From JAWKWH01 sp040830725 (GTDB lineage Bacteria; Pseudomonadota; Alphaproteobacteria; Rhizobiales; Rhizobiaceae): a stretch of 64,000 bases of DNA. Position 1 is the first letter of the stretch. Every line of letters starts with the position of its first letter. This document shows, piece after piece, positions 1 to 8,514 of the stretch. Below the pieces are notes generated by a model that did not search any database, was not told the DNA's origin, and was given only the letters and a program-made list of their open reading frames with translations. The stretch is taken from the NCBI GenBank assembly GCA_040830725.1, contig JBFOMG010000022.1:1-64000 (forward strand). The letters are read 5' to 3'. The translations under genes and the position numbers were made by a program.

Positions 1-2
1 AA

Positions 3-473
3 ATCTGGGGCGAGCGTACCGGCTCGCCGGTTGTGTCTTCCAAACTTGGAGCCGATGCCGCCGGCCTTGCCTATGACGCATTTGAGCAGGCCAAGGAGGC
101 AGGTTCCGACGTGCTGATCATTGATACGGCGGGCCGCTTGCAAAACCGTACTGAGTTGATGGATGAACTGGCCAAGATTGTTAGGGTTCTCGGCAAGCAT
201 GATCCGGAAGCGCCGCACACCGTATTGCAAACCCTTGATGCAACGACAGGACAGAATGCGTTGTCTCAGGTTGAGATCTTTCGCAATGTTGCGGGCGTCA
301 ATGGATTGGTCATGACCAAGCTGGACGGCACCGCCCGTGGCGGTATTCTTGTGGCGATTGCCGCCAAGCACAAACTGCCAGTCTACTTCGTCGGCGTCGG
401 CGAACAGGTGGCCGATCTGGAACCGTTTGAGGCGAAGGAATTCGCAATGGCCATAACCGGGGCGGAGACATGA
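3..473 (+). CDS. ftsY: FtsY, SRP receptor GTPase (5'-truncated)
   Basis: C-terminal part of the signal recognition particle receptor, which docks SRP-ribosome complexes at the inner membrane for co-translational insertion. The open frame runs in from the window edge, so the N-terminal A and N domains and the P-loop lie outside. Visible are the G3 motif DTAGRLQN, the SRP-GTPase hallmark TLDATTGQNAL, the G4 motif TKLDGTARGG and the C-terminal GVGEQVADLEPF. The stop overlaps the yciB start by 4 nt (ATGA), indicating translational coupling. A GTG at 33 is only an internal Val codon, since the homologous reading continues upstream of it (IWGERTGSPVV). Confidence 0.97.
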   Translation: MWGERTGSPVVSSKLGADAAGLAYDAFEQAKEAGSDVLIIDTAGRLQNRTELMDELAKIVRVLGKHDPEAPHTVLQTLDATTGQNALSQVEIFRNVAGVNGLVMTKLDGTARGGILVAIAAKHKLPVYFVGVGEQVADLEPFEAKEFAMAITGAET

Positions 474-1120
474 ACCAACCGATATTCGAACGTGATCCGT
501 CCGATCCCCAGCGCAAGGAAATGAATCCGATTTTGAAGCTGGCGCTGGAATTGGGGCCGCTCATGGTCTTCTTCTTTGCCAACTCCCGCGGCGAATGGCT
601 GGCCGAGAGATTTCCGACCCTGGCCGATCTCGGCGGACCGCTGTTCATCGCAACAGCGCTGTTCATGGCGGCTACTGCAATCTCGCTGTCCGTCTCGTGG
701 ATGCTGGTGCGAACCCTGCCGATCATGCCGCTGGTCTCAGGCGTTGTGGTGTTCGTATTCGGGGCGCTGACCCTGTGGCTGCAAGACGAGACTTTCATCA
801 AGATGAAGCCAACCATCGTCAACACGCTGTTTGCGGCCGTGCTTCTGGGCGGGCTCGCGTTCGGAAAATCGCTGCTCGGCTATGTTTTCGATTCAGCGTT
901 CAAGCTTGATGCGGAGGGCTGGCGCAAACTGACTCTGCGCTGGGGGCTGTTTTTTATCTTTCTGGCGGTGGTCAACGAAGTTGTCTGGCGCAATTTTTCA
1001 ACCGATCTTTGGGTGGCGTTCAAGGTATGGGGAATCATGCCGATCACCATCGTTTTCACTATGAGCCAGATGCCACTAATCATGCGGCATTCACTTGAGG
1101 AGGGCGGCAAGGATGCATGA
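470..1120 (+). CDS. yciB: YciB/septation protein A family membrane protein
   Basis: Inner-membrane-spanning protein of the YciB (IspZ, septation protein A) family, 216 aa, linked in other bacteria to envelope synthesis and septation. The N-terminal segment MNPILKLALELGPL followed by VFFFANS is typical of the family. About five hydrophobic segments follow, with the conserved MKPTIVN loop and a C-terminal stretch NEVVWRNFSTDLWVAFKVWG. The start overlaps the ftsY stop by 4 nt and the end overlaps the next gene by 8 nt, so the three genes form a tight operon. Following ftsY is common in alphaproteobacteria. Confidence 0.93.
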   Translation: MNQPIFERDPSDPQRKEMNPILKLALELGPLMVFFFANSRGEWLAERFPTLADLGGPLFIATALFMAATAISLSVSWMLVRTLPIMPLVSGVVVFVFGALTLWLQDETFIKMKPTIVNTLFAAVLLGGLAFGKSLLGYVFDSAFKLDAEGWRKLTLRWGLFFIFLAVVNEVVWRNFSTDLWVAFKVWGIMPITIVFTMSQMPLIMRHSLEEGGKDA

Positions 1121-1736
1121 GATCGAGTTCATTTCGACCAAGGCGGGGTTGCGCGAAGTCTATAAAGCCGCATCGGAACGTTCGCTGAAAAAGGAATTGC
1201 ACCGGCTCGACAGGCACGCCCGGAATTTCATTGCGCATTCTCCGTTCATGTTTGTTGCGTCGCAAGATCGTGACGGAAATGCCGACCTGTCCCCGAAAGG
1301 CGACAATCCCGGCTTTGTCAGCGTGCTGGACGACAACACGATCGCGATCCCCGATCGTCCTGGAAACAACCGCCTGGACACGCTTGAAAACGTGCTCGCC
1401 AATCCCGCGGTTGGCCTTCTGTTTGTCATCCCGGGCATGAACGAGACGCTCAGGGTGAACGGAAAAGCCCGATTGACGGCGGATGAGACGCTGTGCAAAC
1501 AATTTGCGGTCAATGGCAGACCTGCCGTTTCAGTAATGATGGTTCAGGTTGAATCGGTTTACATGCATTGCGCCAAGGCTTTCATGCGCTCAAAATTGTG
1601 GCTACAGGAAAGCTGGCCGCCGCGTGATTGCATGCCAACCCTTGGGCAGATGCTCAAGGATCAGATGGCCGATGGATCAGATGCTGAAGCGACCGACCGC
1701 GAAATTGAGCAGGCCTACGCCAAGACAATGTGGTGA
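1113..1736 (+). CDS. PPOX-type flavoprotein (pyridoxamine 5'-phosphate oxidase-like)
   Basis: A 207-residue split-barrel FMN-binding protein of the pyridoxamine 5'-phosphate oxidase-like superfamily. Family signals are FMFVASQDRDGNADLSPKGD (first strands and FMN-phosphate loop) and AIPDRPGNNRLDTLENVLAN. It resembles the MSMEG_1061-type subgroup; the substrate is unknown. The ATG at 1113 is chosen because GAGGAGGG lies just upstream. A TTG at 1095 is also in frame but would put that ribosome site inside the gene. It overlaps the yciB stop by 8 nt and is last in the ftsY operon, converging with the DUF2332 gene. Confidence 0.85.
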   Translation: MHEIEFISTKAGLREVYKAASERSLKKELHRLDRHARNFIAHSPFMFVASQDRDGNADLSPKGDNPGFVSVLDDNTIAIPDRPGNNRLDTLENVLANPAVGLLFVIPGMNETLRVNGKARLTADETLCKQFAVNGRPAVSVMMVQVESVYMHCAKAFMRSKLWLQESWPPRDCMPTLGQMLKDQMADGSDAEATDREIEQAYAKTMW

Positions 1737-1742
1737 ACCGCT

Positions 1743-2783
1743 CTAACTGGCCAGCCATTCTATCCAGCGGCAGTGCCAGTCGCAGCGCGCCAGTCTGCGC
1801 GTCTCACCGCCAGGCCACATCGTCAGCTGCAGTGTCGCGTAGGGCTCCACGCCACCGAGCCCCTCCATCCTGAGCCAGGCAATGGGCGCATCACGGGTTG
1901 CTCCATTGCCGGCCCGTTCCAGTGAATTCTCAATGCGCCTTTTCGTATCGTCGGGCAGATATTGCCACATGACCGAGTGAAAAAGCACAAAAACCTGTCC
2001 GAGCTTACGGGTTGAAAATGCACTGTCGAGATAGTCTGCCGCATCTGCCGAGACCAGCGTGAAAGGCGTTTGTTCGGCGATTGCAATCGCGTGATCCAGC
2101 CGTTGCAACCGGTCAGGCTGATCGGGCCATACATATGAACGCAAACGCAACCGGTGAGCCGGATTGCTGATGTCCAGCGGCGTGACATCGCAGCCATTGC
2201 GATTGACAATGTCGATCTGGCCTCGCGGATCCGGGGTGGCGCCACGAATTTCCGGCGCCAGCCTGACTGTCGAATCCGGATCTCCCAACCCGACCTTTCC
2301 GAAATTGTAGAAGAAACGGTCAGCCATCAGATTCAGGCCGGCGCTGGCACCGATTTCATGCAAAGCCAGCGGCAAACGTGTCAGACGGGCAATTTCGAGC
2401 ATGCCTGGAAAAAGCACGGAGGCACGCGCAATCTCGTTTGTTTGCGGCGCATTGCCGAGGCCGGCCGACAAAAATGCGTCGTGACGGCTGATAACACCGG
2501 TCAGAATCTGTGAAAAACGTTCAAGATCCTCATTGGGAGGAAAGCATTCGGTCAGCCGGTCGTCTGCACCATCCAGCGACAGCGCGTGCAAGCCGCCGCA
2601 TACCCTCAGCGCCAGAGCGTCAGCTCGCGGATCACCCTGCCAATCGAGCAAGATCCTCCCGGTTGCGGTGCTCCGATTCAGCAACGGATAGATTGTCCGG
2701 CAAACCGCAGCCGTAAACGGTGACCCCATTGCTTCGCAGGCATCCGCCTGCTGCAGAAAATGCTCACGTACCGAATCAGACAT
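1743..2783 (-). CDS. DUF2332 domain protein
   Basis: Cytosolic 346-residue protein that reads as a full-length DUF2332 member (uncharacterised alphaproteobacterial and actinobacterial family). Recognisable segments are SPFTAAVCRTIYPLL near the N-terminus, the central block LHEIGASAGLNLMADRF with its SAGLN motif, and the C-terminal SVMWQYLP and RMEG segments. The glycine-rich EIGASAGLN could bind a nucleotide or SAM-like cofactor, but that is only a guess. It starts 9 nt after the SDR stop, so it is the distal gene of the ccm transcript. No signal peptide or membrane segment is visible. Confidence 0.82.
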   Translation of the reverse strand: MSDSVREHFLQQADACEAMGSPFTAAVCRTIYPLLNRSTATGRILLDWQGDPRADALALRVCGGLHALSLDGADDRLTECFPPNEDLERFSQILTGVISRHDAFLSAGLGNAPQTNEIARASVLFPGMLEIARLTRLPLALHEIGASAGLNLMADRFFYNFGKVGLGDPDSTVRLAPEIRGATPDPRGQIDIVNRNGCDVTPLDISNPAHRLRLRSYVWPDQPDRLQRLDHAIAIAEQTPFTLVSADAADYLDSAFSTRKLGQVFVLFHSVMWQYLPDDTKRRIENSLERAGNGATRDAPIAWLRMEGLGGVEPYATLQLTMWPGGETRRLARCDWHCRWIEWLAS

Positions 2784-2792
2784 AGTGCCAGA

Positions 2793-3449
2793 TTACCATG
2801 GCACCGGTTTGCGTTCCCTGAATAATCCGCCTGTTGGACCATCGTCTGGCAATGTTGCAAGCCAGATTGCCGTGTCTGCACCTTGTGCAGGCGACAGTGT
2901 TGCTGTGGCTCCACCCATGCGGGTTCGCACCCATCCCGGGCACATCGCATTGACCTTCACATTTCGTGGCAATTCGCGCGATATCGCCAATGTCAGGGCG
3001 TTGAGCGCGGCCTTTGCTACGCCATAAGCCCCAGGTCCACCGAGCCCCTCCGCAAAACTGCCCCAGCCAGAGGAAACATTGACGATGCGACCGTATCCGG
3101 CAGCCGCCATCGCCGGAGCGCATGCGTGAACGAGCATATAGGGTCCGCCAACCATGACGGCCATCGATTCAGCGAAGTGATCAGGACTTTGCAATATGCC
3201 TTCGTTGAACAGTACGCCGGCATTATTGACCAGAATATCGAATGGTCCGGTTTCCCCGACAGCACGATCGATTGAATCGGCGCTGCTGACATCAAGCTCG
3301 ACTGCACTGCAGCTGATCTTCTCAGCTGCCGATTGACCTGCCACCGGATCGCGCGCGCCAATGATCACATCGACACCGCGCGCTTTCAGACCTTCGGCGA
3401 TGGCAAATCCGATCCCGCGGTTTCCACCGGTCACCAGTGCGCGTTTCAC
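2793..3449 (-). CDS. SDR family NAD(P)-dependent oxidoreductase
   Basis: Classical short-chain dehydrogenase/reductase, 218 aa. The Rossmann motif TGGNRGIG is at residues 7-14, the NNAG motif near residue 80, a catalytic Ser in VNVSSGWGS and the YxxxK pair in AYGVAKAALN. The C-terminus holds PGWVRTRMGG. The GTG start overlaps the ccmG stop by 4 nt (GTGA), so it is translationally coupled to cytochrome c maturation although no role in that pathway is known. The substrate cannot be inferred. SDRs of this length are often annotated as generic carbonyl reductases. Confidence 0.9.
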   Translation of the reverse strand: MKRALVTGGNRGIGFAIAEGLKARGVDVIIGARDPVAGQSAAEKISCSAVELDVSSADSIDRAVGETGPFDILVNNAGVLFNEGILQSPDHFAESMAVMVGGPYMLVHACAPAMAAAGYGRIVNVSSGWGSFAEGLGGPGAYGVAKAALNALTLAISRELPRNVKVNAMCPGWVRTRMGGATATLSPAQGADTAIWLATLPDDGPTGGLFRERKPVPW

Positions 3450-4057
3450 TCGGCGGCTCCACTGATGGTTTTCTCGATGGCGGGCATCAGAACCGTGCGG
3501 ACTGCGTCAGCGGTCAGTGGTCCGACATGCTTCAGCCGGATAATGCCTTCCTGGTCGACCAAGAACGTTTCGGGCACGCCATAAACGCCCCAGTCGATCG
3601 ACGTCCTGCCATTTGGATCGACACCGATCACGCGATAGGGGTCACCCAGTTCCGCAAGGAACGCGCGGGCATTGGAGGCATCGTCCTTGTGATTGAGACC
3701 AGCGATTATGAACCGGTTGTCCTTTGCCAACTCCATCAGAAACGGATGTTCCTGGCGGCATGGGGCGCACCAGGACGCCCAGACATTGACCAGCGTGACA
3801 TTGCCTTTGAAATTTTGCGAACTGAGACCGACTGACAAAGCCGGATCAAGAGGCTGCAGATCGGTTTCCGGCGCAGGTTGTCCGATCAGCGCAGACGGAA
3901 CTGTTGAGGTGTTGCGATCGGCCAGCAACATGATCAGAAATACCGCCGCGAGAGCGGCAAAAACGCCCAGAGGCAGAAATACCACCCAACTGCGTTTCGC
4001 CTGTTTCGTCTTAGTGGCCGGGGCGTCCGGCTGGCCGGTTTCGGAGTTCGTGCTCAA
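3446..4057 (-). CDS. ccmG: CcmG/DsbE thiol:disulfide oxidoreductase
   Basis: Periplasmic membrane-anchored thioredoxin-like protein that reduces apocytochrome c or CcmH disulfides before haem ligation. A Lys/Arg patch (KTKQAKRS) precedes one N-terminal membrane anchor at roughly residues 24-46. The active site is WASWCAPCRQEHPF, and the conserved YGVPETFLVDQEG with its cis-Pro loop follows. Its 203 residues suit the family. The TTG start overlaps the ccmD stop by 4 nt (TTGA), supporting this start and coupling. It is the last canonical ccm gene here; ccmE, ccmF, ccmH and ccmI are absent and must be elsewhere. Confidence 0.95.
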   Translation of the reverse strand: MSTNSETGQPDAPATKTKQAKRSWVVFLPLGVFAALAAVFLIMLLADRNTSTVPSALIGQPAPETDLQPLDPALSVGLSSQNFKGNVTLVNVWASWCAPCRQEHPFLMELAKDNRFIIAGLNHKDDASNARAFLAELGDPYRVIGVDPNGRTSIDWGVYGVPETFLVDQEGIIRLKHVGPLTADAVRTVLMPAIEKTISGAAE

Positions 4058-4224
4058 TCCACAGGCTCCGCGTTTCTGTCGGAGCGCCTGCGAATGCCGC
4101 TGCTCGCCAGCTCCTGCATTTCACGCTTTCGGCCCCGATGATCGGTGGCTGTCCAGAAAATCAATCCGAATATCGCTACTGCAGATGCGGTATAAGCGGC
4201 CGCGACAAAGAATGTATGGGTCAT
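4054..4224 (-). CDS. ccmD: CcmD, small haem exporter protein
   Basis: A 56-residue gene below the usual size cut-off for gene calls. It begins MTHTFFVAAAYTASA, continues through one transmembrane helix (AIFGLIFWTATD) and ends in a basic tail containing RGRKREMQEL. This is the CcmD pattern: one helix with a charged cytoplasmic tail, needed to release holo-CcmE from CcmABC. The ATG overlaps the ccmC stop by 4 nt and its TGA overlaps the TTG of ccmG, so the whole ccmCDG segment is coupled. Position, size and topology together make the call. Confidence 0.93.
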   Translation of the reverse strand: MTHTFFVAAAYTASAVAIFGLIFWTATDHRGRKREMQELASSGIRRRSDRNAEPVD

Positions 4225-5000
4225 TCCGGCTTACCGCCTTTGCTGCGGTGATCCGCCTGCCGCGCTGCAATCTTTCGCATGGCCATGATCCGCCGCCGCC
4301 AGACCTCTGTTCGCATGGCCGCCAGGTGAAGCGTAAAAAACAGGCAGGTAAATCCTGCAGCCGATATCAACAGCGGCCACAGCAGGCTTGGATGGATCGT
4401 CGGTCCGTCAAGCCGGATAACGGAGGCGGGTTGGTGTAGCGTGTTCCACCAGTCGACCGAAAACTTGATGATTGGCAGATTGATCGAGCCGATGAGCACC
4501 AGAATTGCCGCGGCACGGGCCGCCTTTTGCGGCTCGTCAAAAGCCCGTGTGAGCGCGATCAAGCCCAAATACATGATCAGGAGCACAAAAACGGATGTCA
4601 GACGCGCATCCCAAACCCACCATGTGCCCCACATTGGCTTGCCCCAGACGGACCCCGTAAACAATGCCAATGCGGTGAACACCGCCCCGATAGGGGCGGC
4701 AGCCCTGATTGACACGTCGGCCAATGGATGACGCCAGACCAGCGTTCCCAGCGCCGAGATCGTCATCACACCCCAGACCATCATGGCAAGCCAGGCAAAC
4801 GGAACATGGATGTACATGATCCGGACTGTTATGCCTTGCTGGTAATCCTCTGGTGCATTGAAACCCATCCACAGCCCAACTGCGATGAGTAGTGCTGAAA
4901 TACCTGCAAGCCACGGCACCAACGCATTGGCCAAGCCGACGAACCGCGTTGGGTTCGCCAGTTCGGTGACGATGGAACGTTGGGCGGAAGTCTCGGTCAT
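4221..5000 (-). CDS. ccmC: CcmC, haem transport/handling membrane protein
   Basis: Integral membrane protein of 259 aa with six predicted helices that presents haem to CcmE in the periplasm. The tryptophan-rich haem motif is present as WGTWWVWDARLTS near residues 125-137, flanked by conserved histidines in MYIHVPFAW and in NTLHQPAS. Length and motif spacing match CcmC. It starts 71 nt after the ccmB stop, the only sizeable gap inside the ccm operon, and overlaps ccmD by 4 nt. Confidence 0.96.
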   Translation of the reverse strand: MTETSAQRSIVTELANPTRFVGLANALVPWLAGISALLIAVGLWMGFNAPEDYQQGITVRIMYIHVPFAWLAMMVWGVMTISALGTLVWRHPLADVSIRAAAPIGAVFTALALFTGSVWGKPMWGTWWVWDARLTSVFVLLIMYLGLIALTRAFDEPQKAARAAAILVLIGSINLPIIKFSVDWWNTLHQPASVIRLDGPTIHPSLLWPLLISAAGFTCLFFTLHLAAMRTEVWRRRIMAMRKIAARQADHRSKGGKPE

Positions 5001-5071
5001 GTTGCCTAAATAGCCCCTGAAGTCACACCGGACAATGAAACGTGGCGTCGCATCACTATGGATTTATCTCC

Positions 5072-5737
5072 TCAATCGGATGAGTGTTTCAAGGCCGCCG
5101 CTGCCGCCACCGGGCCGATGACGGCAAAGAACATGGAAAGCGCGGCGAGAATGAGGAACGGCGGCAGGAACGGATCGGGATCTGCGACCGCACCGCGCGT
5201 CGCGGCGACACCGAATATAAGCACCGGAATGACCAGCGGCAAAATGATCACTGACACGAGCAATCCACCCCTTGGCAACGTCACTGCGAGTGCTGCGCCT
5301 GCTGCGCCGATAAAGGTGATTGCTGGAGTTCCGACCAGTAAAGTCAGGCAGGCTGCGGCGATACCAAGCGGCTCGACATTCATGAACAGTCCGAGCAATG
5401 GCGTGGCGACGACCAGCGGCAGCGCGCTGATCACCCAATGCGCAGCACATTTTGTGAAGACGGTAAGCACAAGCATTTGACGGTGCGATGCGATGATCAT
5501 CAAATCGAGAGAACCGTCGTCGCGATCTGCCTGAAACAATCGATCCAGGCCCAGGAGCGAAGCCAGCAACGCACCGATCCACAAAATGGCTGGCCCGATG
5601 CGGGCCAGAAGATTGAGATCGGGCCCGACCCCGAACGGTATGACGGCAACAACGGCCAGAAAAAAAAGAACCCCGACGAGCGCACCGCCGCCCGCGCGGA
5701 TACCCAGCCGGATTTCGCGCAGGAACAGGGCCATCAC
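5072..5737 (-). CDS. ccmB: CcmB, haem exporter permease subunit
   Basis: Membrane subunit of the CcmAB ABC complex, 221 aa with six predicted helices. Family signals include the N-terminal LFLREIRLGIRAGGG, the cytosolic LDRLFQADRDDGSLD loop that contacts the ATPase, and PLGIAAACLTLLVGTPAI in the middle. Together with CcmA it powers release of holo-CcmE from CcmC. The start overlaps ccmA by 4 nt. Confidence 0.95.
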   Translation of the reverse strand: MMALFLREIRLGIRAGGGALVGVLFFLAVVAVIPFGVGPDLNLLARIGPAILWIGALLASLLGLDRLFQADRDDGSLDLMIIASHRQMLVLTVFTKCAAHWVISALPLVVATPLLGLFMNVEPLGIAAACLTLLVGTPAITFIGAAGAALAVTLPRGGLLVSVIILPLVIPVLIFGVAATRGAVADPDPFLPPFLILAALSMFFAVIGPVAAAAALKHSSD

Positions 5738-6339
5738 GGGTGCAATTCCAGTTTCAGTTCTTTCAACCCTTCTAGCCCCAGTGGCAGGTGGGTTGCCACA
5801 ATTGCGATATCGCCATCATCGAGATGCTCGCGCAAAAGGTGCGACACGACCTGTTCGGAATCAGCGTCAAGGCCCGCTGTCGGCTCATCGAGCAACCAAA
5901 CCGGGCGGTAATTGATCAACAGTTTGGCAATGGAAATTCTGCGACGCTGGCCGGTGGAGAGATAGCCGAATGGCAGGTCTGCGGTCGATTGCAGCCCAAC
6001 ATAGTTCAGCGCATCGTCTATGGTCATGTGTGGCGGTCCGTAAAATGCCTGCCAGAAAGTCAGGTTCTCCCTGACGCTGAGGGCGTCTTTCATCGCATTC
6101 TTGTGACCGAGATAGTGACAGGCATCGGCCAGACCGGTCCAGCTGTCCCCACTTTCGAACTCGAGCGATCCACCCAGTGACGGCAGCAGCCCGGCAATGA
6201 CACGCAACAGCGTCGACTTTCCGGCCCCGTTGGGACCGGTGATTATCAAGCCATCGCCCTTGTCGAGCGAAAACGAGATGTCCGAAAAGACCAACTCACC
6301 GGAGCGCTCGGCAGCCAGACTTTCGGCGATGAGTTGCAT
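5734..6339 (-). CDS. ccmA: CcmA, haem exporter ATP-binding subunit
   Basis: ABC-type ATPase of 201 aa. Walker A is GPNGAGKST, the signature is the CcmA-type LSTGQRRRIS, and Walker B is VWLLDEPTAGLD, with the H-loop His in VATHLP. It hydrolyses ATP to recycle holo-CcmE in cytochrome c maturation. It is the first gene of the ccmABCDG-SDR-DUF2332 operon and is preceded by about 530 nt without a gene, where the operon promoter should lie. The ATG start is in the normal family position. Confidence 0.97.
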   Translation of the reverse strand: MQLIAESLAAERSGELVFSDISFSLDKGDGLIITGPNGAGKSTLLRVIAGLLPSLGGSLEFESGDSWTGLADACHYLGHKNAMKDALSVRENLTFWQAFYGPPHMTIDDALNYVGLQSTADLPFGYLSTGQRRRISIAKLLINYRPVWLLDEPTAGLDADSEQVVSHLLREHLDDGDIAIVATHLPLGLEGLKELKLELHP

Positions 6340-6870
6340 GAGCGGCTCCTGGGTCGATCGGAACGCCTATAGCACGGATGGCTCAATTGGCGAGACTTGT
6401 CAGTGACCTACCGTGGAATCACGGATCTTGAACTGGGTGCTGCAAGCGGCGTTACCGGGGGTGGGTCAGGAGCGGCAGAATGTTGGCCGGGCAATCGGGA
6501 CGAGCCGGCGTGTTTCTTTTGGCGCAGAAAACAATGCGAAGAAAAGTGGTGAAAAGCTGCGTTAAGCCCAAATAGGGAGATCTGTTCTGGGTCATCGTGG
6601 TCTTCCCAATCCTCGCAATTGCGATCTGAATTGTAGCGGTTGCGCACGACCGGTCAAATGAAAGCAAAACAAATGAGCGCGTTTCGTCAACACTGAAGCT
6701 TCCATTTGTGTGCTTATAACCCGTCGCAAACAGGTTTGATTAAGTCGCAGATGACAGTTCGGTGACAAGTTCTTCCAGCTTTGGTAACGTTTGCGAGGTC
6801 GTCTGCCGGATTCGATGAGACCAACCCGTTGGGGCTCCCGGTGTTCATGGCGACCTAGAGGAGGGAAGCC
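6340..6870. other. Intergenic region between ccmA and the BCCT gene
   Basis: These 531 nt separate divergent genes and must hold the promoters of both the ccm operon (leftward) and the transporter gene (rightward). Short open frames on the minus strand (6408-6647, 6452-6667) lack ribosome sites and family resemblance, so I do not call them. The half near the transporter is more AT-rich, including a TATAA-like stretch near 6714. I see no RNA gene, repeat or convincing palindrome. Confidence 0.5.
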
Positions 6871-8451
6871 ATGTCAGTTGCAGATGAAAATGTCGACACC
6901 CAGCCGATGACCGAATACGAACTGGGTAGCGACAATATCCGGCCATTCGGTTTGGATATCCACAATCCTGTCTTTGTGATATCGGGGGGTATCATCATTC
7001 TTTTTGTCGTACTGGCGCTGTCGTTCCAGTCGGCAACAGCCGAGTTTTTTGGCTGGCTGAGACCTTTTCTTACCAGTGAGTTTGACTGGTTTCTGGTCAT
7101 TTCAGTCGACATCATGCTGGTATTTTGCCTGGCTTTGATTTTTTTGCCCGTTGGCTCGGTCAGGATCGGCGGCAAGGATGCGAAGCCCGATTATTCCTAT
7201 TCCGGCTGGATTGCGATGATGTTTGCGGCTGGCATCGGCATCGGCCTTTTGTTCTTCGGCGTGCTGGAACCGACTTATTACAACTTCTCCGAAGGCGGTA
7301 ATGCACGGCCTCTTGGCATCGATATCAATGAACCCGGCAATGAGTATATCGGTGTTGTCGGTACCATTCACCACTGGGGCTTGGGTGGCTGGTGCGTCTA
7401 TGCGGTGGTGGGCCTGACACTGGCAATTTTTGCCTACAACAAAGGTCTTCCGATGACGCTGCGTTCGGCCTTCTATCCGGTTCTCGGCGAGAGGATTTGG
7501 GGCTGGTGGGGCCATACCATCGACACGCTCGCGGTCTTTGCAACGCTCTTCGGTCTGACAACATCACTTGGACTGGGCGCCCAGCAGGTGGCGGCGGGCT
7601 TGAACGAAGTCTTTGGCGTTGAGACAACTCCCACGGTGACCGTTCTGCTGATCATCGGCATTACCGCGATTGCCCTGGGCTCAGTGCTGATGGGCATGGA
7701 CAAGGGTGTGAAACGTCTGTCCGAGATCAATATGGTGATGGCGGTTGCCCTGTTCATCTTCGTGTTGTTCGTGACCGGGATCGGCTCGGCAATCACCCGC
7801 TACTTCTCGGTCATGGTCGACTATGTAATCTTGTTGCCGGCACTGTCGAATCCGTTCGGGCGCGAGGATACCAGCTTCTTCCACGGCTGGACGACGTTCT
7901 ACTGGGCCTGGTGGATTGCGTGGTCGCCTTTTGTCGGCATGTTCATCGCCCGCATTTCCAAGGGCCGGACGGTACGCGAGTTTGTACTGTGCGCACTCAT
8001 CGCGCCGACAGCGGTTTGTGCGCTGTGGATGTCGACTTTCGGTGGCGCCGCGATTGACATGCTGAACGCCGGTGGAGCAGAAGTCGTCAAGGCCAACGTG
8101 ATCGACAGCTATCGTCCGGAAATGGCGCTGTTCGGCTTCCTGCAGGAACTGCCGCTCTATTCCGTCGTCGCACCGATCGCCCTGATTTTGATCGTGATCT
8201 TCTTCGTCACGTCATCCGACAGCGGATCGCTGGTGATCGACACGATTACAGCCGGCGGCAAGATGGATGCGCCGGTGATCCAGCGCGTATTTTGGTGCAC
8301 GCTGGAAGGCCTGGTTGCGATTGCGCTGCTGCTCGGCGGCGGACTTGCGGCGCTGCAGGGCGCGGCGGTTTCGACGGGCATTCCGTTCACCATCGTAGTT
8401 CTTCTGATGTGCTACACCGTCTACAAGGCGCTGCAATCCGAACCGCGATAG
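6871..8451 (+). CDS. BCCT family transporter (betaine/choline/carnitine type)
   Basis: Secondary transporter of 526 aa with about twelve membrane helices, probably importing a quaternary ammonium compatible solute driven by Na+ or H+. Diagnostic are the glycine-rich helix AAGIGIGLLFFGVLEP and the BCCT signature WWIAWSPFVGMFIARISKGR. In that glycine motif many Na+-coupled members have GMGIG. The C-terminus is short, with no long osmosensory or CBS extension. GAGGAGGGAAG sits just before the ATG, a strong ribosome site. It stands alone, with a hairpin after the stop at 8466-8490. The exact solute is not determinable. Confidence 0.95.
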   Translation: MSVADENVDTQPMTEYELGSDNIRPFGLDIHNPVFVISGGIIILFVVLALSFQSATAEFFGWLRPFLTSEFDWFLVISVDIMLVFCLALIFLPVGSVRIGGKDAKPDYSYSGWIAMMFAAGIGIGLLFFGVLEPTYYNFSEGGNARPLGIDINEPGNEYIGVVGTIHHWGLGGWCVYAVVGLTLAIFAYNKGLPMTLRSAFYPVLGERIWGWWGHTIDTLAVFATLFGLTTSLGLGAQQVAAGLNEVFGVETTPTVTVLLIIGITAIALGSVLMGMDKGVKRLSEINMVMAVALFIFVLFVTGIGSAITRYFSVMVDYVILLPALSNPFGREDTSFFHGWTTFYWAWWIAWSPFVGMFIARISKGRTVREFVLCALIAPTAVCALWMSTFGGAAIDMLNAGGAEVVKANVIDSYRPEMALFGFLQELPLYSVVAPIALILIVIFFVTSSDSGSLVIDTITAGGKMDAPVIQRVFWCTLEGLVAIALLLGGGLAALQGAAVSTGIPFTIVVLLMCYTVYKALQSEPR

Positions 8452-8465
8452 AATGATACATGGCT

Positions 8466-8490
8466 GAGGCGGGACTGAATTTCCCGCCTC
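8466..8490 (+). terminator. Terminator-like hairpin after the BCCT gene
   Basis: Perfect 9-bp stem GAGGCGGGA / TCCCGCCTC with a 7-nt loop, 15 nt past the transporter stop and before the convergent EamA gene end at 8515. No strong T-run follows on either strand, so it may act bidirectionally or need Rho. Confidence 0.65.
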
Positions 8491-8514
8491 GCCTAACTTG
8501 TTGAATGGCGATGG

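Noticed and set aside
3693..4439. 248-codon plus-strand frame across ccmG, ccmD and ccmC
   Set aside because: It crosses three well-supported genes on the other strand and has no recognisable protein features.
6408..6667. Two short minus-strand frames before ccmA
   Set aside because: No ribosome site and no resemblance to known proteins; treated as non-coding.
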